From contig CAUYUJ010012636.1 in assembly GCA_963575745.1 (NCBI GenBank), positions 389,114 to 453,113 on the forward strand: a DNA stretch of 64,000 nt, read 5' to 3'. Position 1 is the stretch's first letter; each line of letters begins with the position of its first letter. Below, in pieces: positions 55,926-64,000 of this stretch. Source of the DNA: Prorocentrum cordatum (lineage: Eukaryota; Sar; Dinophyceae; Prorocentrales; Prorocentraceae). A program made the position numbers and the translations under genes. The notes beneath the pieces were generated by a model, which was given only the letters and a program-made list of their open reading frames with translations, did no database searches and was not told the origin of the DNA.

Positions 55926-56619
55926 CGGCCACCTGCGGGGACGCCCGCACCCGCTCCTGGAGGTGGCTGGCGCAGCCTGGGGTACCAGGAGTCAGCCCCG
56001 CACAACCCGACCTGCGCACCGTCTTGGGACCGACTGAGCCGAGTCAATCCAGCCCCGGGCCAGTCAGGCTTTGCAGGATCCGGCAGGACCCTGCACCCGA
56101 GCCCAGGTCGGTGCAACCCTGGCCCTGCAGGATCCTGCAAGATCCGGCGCTCTGACTGACCCCCGTTTGCGTTGGCCCCCGCCGCTTGAGCCCCGAGCCG
56201 TCCCGCCCTCCGCCCTTCCGGTTGCGAAGGCCTCGCTGGCGGCGCGCCCCACGTGCGGGGCAGCCTGCTTGGAGCGGAGCTCGTTGCCGCGGCGGCGGCA
56301 GGCGAGTTCGATGAGCGCTGCGTCCAGACACGAGGCGGCGACAGACAAGTTGGCAATGCCGAGTACAGCACACAGCTTCGACGGCAGGTGCAAAGAAGCT
56401 GAGGAGTGGACGCGTGCTGCCCCGAGGTAGAGTGCGAGGAAAGGCGAGCACCCCTGAGAAGTAGCTCATTCACGACGCCTCCAACCTTCAGGAGCTCGAT
56501 AAGACAAAGAAGTCCAGGGAAAAGACCATCCGCTGCAAGCCAGAAGCCTTGACTAAGCTATGGGACAAGAAGGACGTGCCAGAGGCTTCCACCAAGAAGA
56601 ACACCATCCACAGAGGGAT
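55926..56619. other. No recognisable gene
   Basis: Downstream of the leader relic, 56065-56150 has GCAGGATCC/GCAAGATCC words. No convincing frame continues from the leader. Confidence 0.5.
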
Positions 56620-57200
56620 CGTAGGTAATGGCCACGTGCAGGGCGAGAGGGTTGGCGACGTCAGCAATGATGACCGGAGAAGAGCGTCACGCTGTAGAGG
56701 GCAGCATCGACTAGGTGAATGAAAAGTGTCTGGCGAAGGGACACCATGCCAGCGACACATCGAACGCGAGATCTTCCTGGAAGACCATTAGCAGGGGAAG
56801 CTCGTTGCCGAGGTCAAGCTCAGCAGGTGAAGAGTCTGATATGACGTCTGCGGACCTGGTGAAGACTGTCACAGTCAAAGAAGGATCCCAGAACATCGAT
56901 ACCAACAGAAGCCGGATCGTCGTTGACGACCACAGCAGGGCGAGACGATCGGCAGGGGCAAAGCATACCATGAAAAGAATGACACGGGTAAGGTCAGCAT
57001 CGGCGCGCAGAATGCCACAGCTGAGGTAGAATGTAGAATACCAGGCATCTGGCAAAACCGACGGCGGGACCGCCACGGACGACTACATGCAGGGCGATAT
57101 GGTTGACGAGGTCAGCGCAGCTTACCAAGTGAAGAGCTCGATGGCCGTCAAGAACGTCATCGTCCAGCGAGAATCCGAGCATGGGGCTCAGGGCGCTCTC
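56620..57200. repeat. Two diverged copies, about 455 bp apart
   Basis: ACGTGCAGGGCGAGAGGGTT-GGCGACGTCAGC (about 56633) corresponds to ACATGCAGGGCGATATGGTT-GACGAGGTCAGC (about 57085). Similar short words (GTCGTTGACGACCAC, AAGTGAAGAGC) link the rest. Minus-strand frames across it are moderately long but share no known motif. Confidence 0.5.
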
Positions 57201-57538
57201 GAAGCTGTCGATGTCTCGATAGAGAGAAGCTGGCCTCCGCGGGGGCGAGGCGAGGCGAGGCGAGCGCCGCCTCCGCTCCGCTCCGCGGGCCGCAGCCCCT
57301 CGGAGAGAAGCCGTCCACTCGCGCAGGGCGCAGGGCCCTCGCGAGGAAGCTCGAGAGGTGGGTACGAACTCGAGCGCCTCGGTCCCAGCGCAGCCGATCA
57401 CGCGGAGCTCTTCTCCAGCGTTGCGCGCCTCGATATGTGCAGGGCCGGACCTTCTCCCGCATGCTGGCGGAGAAGGGGGCGCGCCCACCGAGGGCAAGGC
57501 CTCGACGGGGAAGGCCAGGCAGGGCAAGAAGGAGTCCA
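57201..57538. other. No recognisable gene
   Basis: GGCGAGGCGAG repeats at about 57245-57265; otherwise GC-rich sequence. Confidence 0.5.
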
Positions 57539-57690
57539 GTCAACCGGTATAGTGAGGATGTGCGATAAGGGTGCAAGTGCCTTCGGCGCGGCCAACGAAA
57601 GTGGACGAGGATGGACCGACGGAGCAAGGAAGCCAAGGTACCCTTGGAGAGACTGTTCATCCTTACCAAGCGGGTTGACTGCAGGGCCAC
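57539..57690. repeat. Dispersed repeat, copy 1 of three
   Basis: GTCAACCGGTATAGTGAGGATG, GATGGACCGACGGAG, AAGGTACCCTTGGAGA and GCGGGTTGACTG. The same order occurs at 60337-60510 and, more diverged, at 63570-63700. Confidence 0.65.
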
Positions 57691-57988
57691 GTCTTCTGGG
57701 CGGGCCCCGGTCGGAAGGTGGCACCCCCACCCCCACTCCTCAGGGGAGGGGCGCCCCCCCAGCACAGGAGAGGAGCCACGCCGGCAAGCTCCGTCCGCGC
57801 TCGGGCGCCGCCTCGGGCAGCAGGCGACCGTCCCCCCGGCCTCCTCCACCACTCCTCCACTCTCCCCCCTCCTGTGCTCCCGCCTCCCCAAGGGGGGCCT
57901 CTCGGACCGAGTGGCGCCGTGACGCTGCGGCACTGGACCCCCGCGACAGGTGGTGAGCTACCCCCCCAGCCATTCCTGAGTGGGAGGT
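57691..57988. other. Unassigned GC-rich spacer
   Basis: C- and G-run-rich sequence with no recognised gene. Confidence 0.5.
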
Positions 57989-58143
57989 TAGGGGGGCCAC
58001 ATGCGAAACCTACCCCTACCCCCCACGATTTCTGAGGGGGAGGGTGGGGTTCACTTCGTTCGGGAGTTCCCAAGCAAAGTGAACCCCACCCTTCCCCTCA
58101 GAAATCGTGGGGGGTAGGGGTAGGGTTCGCATGTGGCCCCCTA
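57989..58143. repeat. 68-bp near-perfect inverted repeat with 20-nt loop
   Basis: Arm 1 is 57989-58056 and arm 2 is 58077-58143. They are reverse complements apart from two substitutions and one single-base gap. The arms contain GCCACATGCGAA, CTACCCCTACCCCCCACG and GTGGGGTTCACTT. A transcript would form a long, almost fully paired hairpin. Confidence 0.93.
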
Positions 58144-58770
58144 GAGGTGTCGCTAAAGGGGCCGTGCCCGCGGCCCCACCAAAAACGCTTACCCAAGGCA
58201 CCACCACCACCACCTCCACCACCTCGTGCGCCTCCCCGCTCCGTGGCCACGGTCCTGGCCCCGCCCTCCCCCCCCCCTCGGGGAGCCGGGAGGGCCGCCG
58301 CCCCCAGGCGGGGGCCCCCCTCCTGCTCCTGCGTCTCGGCGCTGGAGTTCCTGCCGCGGCGCGGGCCGAGCGGGCGCGGGCGCGGGAGGGGAGGAGGCGG
58401 GGGAAGGGCGGGGCGAGGGGGGGCGGGCGGGGGTCTCCCTGTTGCAGGGTTCTCCTCCTCCGCCTCCTCCTCCATCGTGGAGGTTCCCCGCATTTTTTCA
58501 TATAAGATGCCATCGGGAGTGCCTGCTTGTGTGCTCGAATCGCACTACTGAAGGAAGCCCATCATTTCCACAGAAGGGCCAGGCCCTGGCCCTGGGCCCA
58601 GCGCGGTGGCAAGCGGCCGGCCAGTGGACCGAAGGGGGCGGGGGGGGCGGCGGCAGGCGCTGCAGCAGGATCGGCACCGGGAGGCCCGAGCTGGGCCCCG
58701 GGGGAGCCAACAGCTGCCCGAGATGAGGCGTTGGGCGCGGGTTGTGGGGGGGTGCGATGCGTGGGGGGAG
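58144..58770. other. No recognisable gene
   Basis: CCACCACCACC run near 58200; GGGGCGG-rich stretch near 58395-58435. Frames on both strands lack motifs. Confidence 0.5.
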
Positions 58771-58932
58771 GGAGAAAGAGAGAGAGAGAGAGAGAGAGAG
58801 AAAAAAAAAAAAAAAAAGTGCCCATCTCGGGCCCTCACGGGCCCCTTTGGGGCCCTAAAGGGCCCTTTCGGCAGCCCTCGCTTCCCCCCCCCCCATGAAT
58901 ATCGCCACCCGATTGCGCGCCTCCCAAGAGAT
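58771..58932. repeat. GA tract, A18 run and dispersed GGGCCC-rich repeat copy 2
   Basis: GAGAGA (58776-58800), A run (58801-58818), then the GGGCCC words and GCAGCCCTCGCTTCC block shared with 18455-18600. Confidence 0.7.
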
Positions 58933-59036
58933 GAAGCGTCATGGAAAACAAGTCCCGGGGCAGGGCCCAGAGGCTCCGAGGCCTAGCGGCCCGAAACGGT
59001 CGGATCGTAGCTCTGGGGGTCTGGGGAGGCACGGGA

Positions 59037-59215
59037 GGAGAGGAGGAGGAGGAGGAGGAGGAGGAGGAGGAGGAGGAGGAGCAGAAGGAGGAGGAATGGA
59101 GAGACGGAGGAGGATGAGGAGGAGGAGGAGGAGGAGGAGGAGGAGGAATGGGGAGGAGGAGGAGGAGGAGGAGGAATGGGAAGGAGGAGGAGGAGGAGGA
59201 GGAGGAGGAGTGAGA
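59037..59215 (-). repeat. GGA array (TCC on minus)
   Basis: GGAGGAGGA with a few AAT and GAA variants over 180 bp. Confidence 0.95.
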
Positions 59216-59955
59216 AACAGACGTGGAGAAAACTGACATCGGAATCAGAATCGGAACCGATGCGAAGTATCACAGCAACCTGACTCAATGTCCGTGGGCC
59301 ACGGACCCCTTGGCTGACCATCCACAGACGTGGGGGGACGGGAAGAAGGAACTGGAGGTGGCATCGGGTTCTCGGTTTCTCGTCTGTGGCGCCCTGGGCG
59401 CGCCCAGGGCAGAGGATTGCAGGAGGGCCGCGCCGGGCAGCAGCTCTGGCTATATAGAGTCTCTCATCCGTCAGCCGCTGTCAGGCGGCCAGCGCCGCCT
59501 GACGCAGCGCAGTGAAGGCCCTCCATCGGCCAAGGTTGCTGGGTGGATGTGATGGCGGCTGCAAACCGACACCAGTGGCCACGCAGAGACGCTCGCGCAA
59601 ACGTCCTCCACCGCGAGCTTGAGCAGCAACACGACTCTGCTCCTCATCGAACACGTGGCTGGAACCGAGGAAGAAGCCAAGGTCGTCGTCTTAGGGGATC
59701 CGCTCCGAATGCTAGACGCTATAGGAACCCATGGCCACCACTATGCTAGGGTTGTCGTTCTGGTGGCCCTGTCCGCGATCGTGTGTTTGAGCAGCTGCGA
59801 GTGAGTGTCTCCATCGATCACGCACGCGGCGTCGTGGTGAGCACGCCACGGAGAGGGCCTCAGGTCGGCCCAAGAGGCACCTCCCGACGGGAAAACACCG
59901 CCCCCCGCAGGGCACCTCGGCAGCAGCAGAGGTGAAAAAGGGCGGGTCGAAGAGT
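59216..59955. other. No recognisable gene
   Basis: A 61-codon + frame (59619-59804) with a hydrophobic end is the only one that looks at all protein-like; there is no motif. Confidence 0.45.
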
Positions 59956-60770
59956 ACGAGGCCGACTGCAGGGGACGGGGCTGAGAGCACGGTCACGCGC
60001 GCCAGAGTGGTTTCGTGACAAAAAAAGCTGTACCAAAAACTGTAAAAACAAAAAAAAAAAAAAAAGCTGTACCAAAACCTGTACCAAAACTGTAAAAACA
60101 AAAAAAGCTGTACCAAACTGTAAAAAAAAACTGTACCCAACAAAAAAAAAAGCTCGTGGCCGCCTGGACCCACAAACTGCAGCCAGCATCGGGGCGAGAG
60201 CACCACGCCCGAGCAGATCGTGGGGAGATCTCGGGCCGTCGGCTCTATGGGACAGGGGTGAGAGCACGGCCATGCGCAGCAGTGACCTTGCTCCAGAAAA
60301 GGTCGTGGCCGCCTGGACCGAACATGTAGCGTACAGTCAACCAGCATAGCAAGGATGCGCGATGAGGAGGAAAGGGCCTTGGACGCCCATGGCGAAGCTC
60401 TTCGAGCGGGGCGCGACCAGCGAAAGCGGCGAAGGATGGACCGAGGAGGCCAGGATGCAAGGGTACCCTTGGGAAGCTTGCCCATGCTTACTATGCGGGT
60501 TGACTGTAGCCAACGTCGAGGCGAGAGCACGAGGCCCGGATAGACCGTGAGGGAATCTCGGGCCACAAGAGGCTGCCGGACCGCCTGCCTGACTGGGCGG
60601 CCTCCGGCTCCCCATCCATCCCCGCTGTGGTGCTCACAGGGGCGAGTGCACGGCCATGTGCACGTTAGGGTTGTTACAAAGAAGGGCCGTGGCCTTTTGT
60701 ACCAAAAATGTAGCCTGCATTGAGGCGAGAGCACGATTCCTGACTAGATTGTGAGGAAATCCGCCGACCC
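59956..60770. repeat. Tandem copies of about 280-400 bp, one expanded by an A-rich minisatellite
   Basis: GAGAGCACGGCCATGCGC-type words at about 59980, 60250 and 60645, CGTGGCCGCCTGGACC at 60155 and 60303 (diverged near 60688), and GGCGAGAGCACGA at about 60193, 60523 and 60724. The first unit contains AAAAAGCTGTACCAAAA/CTGTAAAAAC repeats (60019-60152). Confidence 0.7.
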
Positions 60771-60894
60771 CTTGGGGTTCATCGGCGTGTGAGCTGTTCC
60801 CCCCTCCTCAAACCTCTCCCCCGGGAGCCTGGTCGATTTGCAGGGGGGATCCCCCGGGAACCGGCCGAACGCATCACCGGGGGGGCAGAGGGCT

Positions 60895-61480
60895 CCCCAA
60901 GAGCCCCTCCGGAAGGTCCAAGAGAGCCACAAGCCGCTGGCCTCGGCCCAAGAGGCCCCCAAAGACGTCCCAAAAAACCCTCAAGAGGCGTCCCAAGACG
61001 GCCACAAGGAGCAAAGATCGCCCCATTCCTATAGGAAACGTGCTTAGCACATCTGCCGCTTGTACGCTCACAACGTCCAAGACAGCCCAAGAAGACTCCT
61101 GGATCGCCGCCAAAGAGGCCCCCAACAGGGCTCCCAGACCACCCAAGAGGGCCCCAAGGCCGCTCCAGAAGCCCGAGGACAGCCCCAAGAAGGGGCCCAG
61201 TAGGGGAACCCGAATGGACATTTCGAGCCTTCGACCCCAAGCCACCCCTCGGCTGCCCCAAGAAGCCCCCCAACAGGCTCCCAGAGCTCCGAGAGGCCTG
61301 AAACAAGCTCCCAAGAGGCCTCCAGGAGGCCCCCAAGCGGGTCGAAAACTGCTCTCCAAACGCCCCCGAGACGCCTCCCACGAGGCCCCGTCTGCCATCC
61401 GCGTGGCCTCAGACCCGCAGCCCACAGTGCCCCAAGAAGCCCCCAAAAGGCGCCCAAGAGGCCCGCAGGAGCAACACGCG
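60895..61480. repeat. 11-bp CCAAGAGGCCC minisatellite, degenerate
   Basis: CCCAAGAGGCCCCC/TCCAAGAGAGCC/CCCAAGACGGCC units of the family seen at 19360 and 43600. Confidence 0.78.
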
Positions 61481-61839
61481 ACGACCGACAGCCGCCAGTC
61501 CCCAAAGGGGTTGGCGGTGTGGCGCAGGCCTAAGAATCTCGGGCGAAGCGGCTCCTGGACTGGACGATCTCGGGCGGGCGGTCGCGAGCTCCCGTCCACA
61601 CAGTGCGACTCTGCTGTGGTCCTTGTTGCCTCTCTTCGAACCCTTTGGCGAAACGCTATGAGGGAAACATCAAGAGGGAAACAAAGAAGGGCCCAAGAGG
61701 TCCTTTGTACCTCTCTTCGAACCTGTAGCGAAACTCGATGAGAGGAACATCAACAGGGCCCCAAGAAGGGCCCAAGAGAGGCCGAAGAGGGGCAACCCGC
61801 AGGGACTCCGGGAGCTATCCCCCGCAAGACCGACCCCAA
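61481..61839. other. No recognisable gene; one short duplication
   Basis: CCTCTCTTCGAACC followed by CGAAAC occurs at about 61628 and 61711, each near a short GAGGGAAAC or GAGAGGAAC word. No gene. Confidence 0.5.
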
Positions 61840-61930
61840 GACCCCCCATGCCACAACACGCTCGGATGCCTCGGGCGCCGCGGCTCTCTCAGAGCGTTCC
61901 AGACCGCTCTGAGAGAGTAGCGGCTGCTCC
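61840..61930. repeat. Partial copy of the 11279/63900 dispersed repeat
   Basis: TCGGGCGCCGCGGCTCTCTC with AGAGCGTTCCAGACCGCTC, matching the 3' part of 11440-11475. Confidence 0.55.
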
Positions 61931-62279
61931 AAAGCTTCTGGAGCGCTCCGGCGCTCCATCCTCGGCCTGCCTGCCCTCTCCCTATCTGCGCTCGAGATGC
62001 TCGGGAGGGGTCGCACGCGCAGAGCTGGCAACGGGCAATGAACCCCGGGCAGGATCAGACAGCACCGAATCGGGAAATCGGATCGACCAAAGCGTGCGTC
62101 GGATCGGACCGCATCGGCACTCAGCCGCATTCGAAACGGATCGGCTGCACCAGGGTGCACGACAGCGCCATGCGAGCATCGGACCGCATCGGATCGATGG
62201 GAAGTCGAAATCGAATCGGCTCGAAATGCTCGGTGGCAACTCATGGGAGCCTCCAATACCATCTTGTCGGCTCTTGCGA
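61931..62279. other. GATCGGA/GCATCGG word-rich, no gene
   Basis: ATCGGACCGCATCGG words recur at about 62100-62200. Confidence 0.5.
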
Positions 62280-62405
62280 ACCGACGCTAGTCGACGCTAA
62301 ATCGGCGCTAAATCGACGCTAATCGACGCCAATCGGCGCTAACCGACGCGAAATCGACGCTATCACATCGACTCCCAGACACCAATCAACGCTAACCGAC
62401 GCTAA
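62280..62405. repeat. 9-12-bp minisatellite TCGACGCTAAA
   Basis: About ten head-to-tail units of CGACGCTAA/CGGCGCTAAAT. Confidence 0.92.
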
Positions 62406-62499
62406 AGACAGAACTGCGAGGGTACACAAGGCCCCCATGATTTGTTGCCGAAGACATGGCCGAAACCGGTATCACATCGGACCGATCGGATCGAAAATG

Positions 62500-63475
62500 G
62501 ATTGGGTGTCCGCCCGCCCCCTACATAGCACGGAAAAGGTGAAGCCATTCGATCACTGACGTAGGAAGCCGCTCGAAACAGATTGGAATCTGGGAATCCA
62601 AAGATACTCCAAATCCGTTATTCATCGTCCCCCGGTTTCGGTTTTTTAAGGCGCCCTTTTTGCAACTGGGCGAGGCCGGTTTATTAGGGCGCTTTCCGTG
62701 GATTCGAGCTCAGGGGGTCCGGTGTATCAAGGCGCCCCGGGGTCCGGAATATTCGGTCGCCTTTGGAGGGGGGTCGGGTTTTTTAGGGGGGGTCAATTAC
62801 TAAGGGATTTGGAGTACCCAGACATGCGACGTCCTGAGTTTTTTCAGGACAGCGTCCCTGAAGTCCCGACCCTTTCCCCGGGGCCCGGCGAGGGTCCCCT
62901 GGGGCCGAAAACAATGAAAAACTTGCCGTCCCGATTTCTTTTTACGACGCGAGCATGTCTGGGCACCTACTTTTTCAACGACCGAGGGGCACCGCAACGG
63001 ACCGATCGCATCGCACCTGCGCCCTGCCTGGGCGGAGCTGTCCCCCAGGCAGGCGTTCCCTGCAGGGGCGAGCGGGTGTCCGCCCGCCCCCCTTACACAG
63101 GACGGAAAAGGTGAAGCCGCTCGATCACTCAAATGGGAAGCCGCTCGAAGCAAAGATTGGAATCCGGAACCCCCAAAGAAACCTACTCCAGATTTCGTAA
63201 TAAAGGGAGCGGGGTCTCATTTCGGGGGGGGTCTCTTCCAGGCTATCTTGGAGGGCCTGGGGGGCTGGGGACGATGTTTTGGAGGGTTCTCCCACGGGGG
63301 AGGTCTGAAATGGCTTGTCTTGGAGGGTCCAGACCCCCTCCCTTTTTATTACGAAATCTGGAGTACTTTTTCAACCACCGATGGGCACCGCAGCGGACCG
63401 ATCGCATCGAACCTGCGCCCTGCCCTGGCGGAGCTGTCCCCCGGGGGCAGACGTCCCAGGCAGCAGGGGCGCGCG
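62500..63475. repeat. Interleaved direct duplications, spacing about 567 and 396 bp
   Basis: Block a (GGTGTCCGCCCGCCCCC, GGACGGAAAAGGTGAAGCC, GATTGGAATC) at 62506-62610 recurs at 63076-63190. Block b (ACTTTTTCAAC, GGACCGATCGCATCG, CCTGCGCCCTGCC, GGCGGAGCTGTCCCCC) at 62970-63070 recurs at 63365-63460. The two sets overlap, so the segment was duplicated more than once. Confidence 0.82.
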
Positions 63476-63569
63476 CCGGGGGAGCGGGGCGCGCGCGGCT
63501 CCTGGAGCTGCCGGAGTCGCTGCTCCCGCCGGCGCCGCCGTCGGCCCTGCGCGCGCCAGGCTTACGCAC

Positions 63570-63700
63570 TCGACCGGGATAGTAATGGCCTCGGAAGGCC
63601 ATGTGGACGTTTTCCGTGCGGAGCGCAGCAAGATACCGAAGGATGCGAAATACCGAAGTGGCAAGGATGCCTTATCCTTACTATCATGGTTGACTGGTCG
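63570..63700. repeat. Dispersed repeat, copy 3 (diverged)
   Basis: CTCGACCGGGATAGTAATGG, ATACCGAAGGATGCG and TCATGGTTGACTG follow the order of 57539 and 60337. Confidence 0.5.
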
Positions 63701-63898
63701 GGCAGGTCCCCCTACAGGCGGAGCATGGATGGAAAATATGGAATGTAACAGAAAAGTGTTTCAAAGTAGCCCAAACATAGCAGCACCATCGTCCCCAGAC
63801 TATTGTTCGACGGTTTCTGAATCTTCCTCCTGTAGAGGGACAGGCCCGACTTAACGCCAGGCGAGGGGGGGTCGCCGTCGCCGACGTCGGCGTCGCCC
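63701..63898. other. Unassigned spacer
   Basis: No gene recognised. Confidence 0.5.
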
Positions 63899-64000
63899 AA
63901 GACGAAGCCAGGACGAAAAGGAAGCCGGGTGGGGATAAATCGAGAATCTCTGGAGTCTGGCGGCGCTGGAATATGTCTCGGGCGTCGGGACGCTCTGAGA
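63899..64000. repeat. Dispersed repeat, partner of 11279, cut by the window edge
   Basis: GACGAAGCCAGGACGA, AAATCGAGAATCTCTGGAG and TCTCGGGCGTCGGGACG, in the order of the first copy. Confidence 0.65.

Noticed and set aside
59619-59804. 61-codon + frame with hydrophobic end as a small protein
   Set aside because: Too short and unsupported; it adjoins tandem repeats and lacks any motif.

Overview
The window looks like nuclear DNA of a dinoflagellate. The clearest evidence is an exact copy of the 22-nt dinoflagellate spliced leader (core CCGTAGCCATTTTGGCTC) at 25616-25637, directly in front of an ATG. High GC, very abundant trinucleotide and decamer repeats, and two LINE-type retrotransposons with an APE-like endonuclease, reverse transcriptase (RT), zinc knuckle and RNase H fit the same assignment. 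I cannot name the species; Prorocentrum or Polarella-type genomes are a guess. I find no host gene that I can identify. Almost every long open frame outside the two LINEs is a translation of a simple repeat.

Layout. 1-5545 is an old LINE copy on the + strand, broken by several frameshifts and one in-frame stop. A 1.6-kb TCC to CATCAG microsatellite follows (5720-7352), then the first of four copies of a modular repeat family that ends in TCC tracts (7476-8212, 23655-24282, 34890-35204, 38695-39190; all + strand). 8.5-23.6 kb is a mosaic of simple repeats, decamer and 11-bp minisatellites, 70-bp tandem repeats and a diverged array of three units of about 0.6-0.8 kb (11950-13960).

24345-25104 is a broken frame for a probable retroelement ORF1-type protein. 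At 25616-32180 lies the second LINE. It is much better preserved: spliced leader at its 5' end, a 15-bp perfect direct repeat (TCATCCTCCTCCGCC) on both sides, and a 1343-codon uninterrupted RT/RNase H frame. Its N-terminal half carries two stops and frameshifts, and RT motif B is missing. Removing it joins the flanks into one TCC to CATCAG tract, so it appears nested in a microsatellite of the kind that follows other retroelements here.

32-41 kb is mostly simple sequence, including a 2.1-kb CATCAG array and a 100-N assembly gap (38056-38155). 41-64 kb holds tandem and dispersed repeats, a 38-bp inverted repeat (42481-42624), a satellite bracketed by inverted units that contain a GGTTCGAACCC motif (53199-54650), a second degenerate spliced-leader relic (55908-55925), and a 68-bp near-perfect hairpin (57989-58143).

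The common thread is retroposition. Trans-spliced element RNA is copied back into DNA, and all the retroelement-like modules lie on one strand with pyrimidine microsatellites close downstream. This may be how much of the simple sequence here arose or where the elements preferentially land. All similarity statements come from reading the sequence; no database search or alignment program was run.
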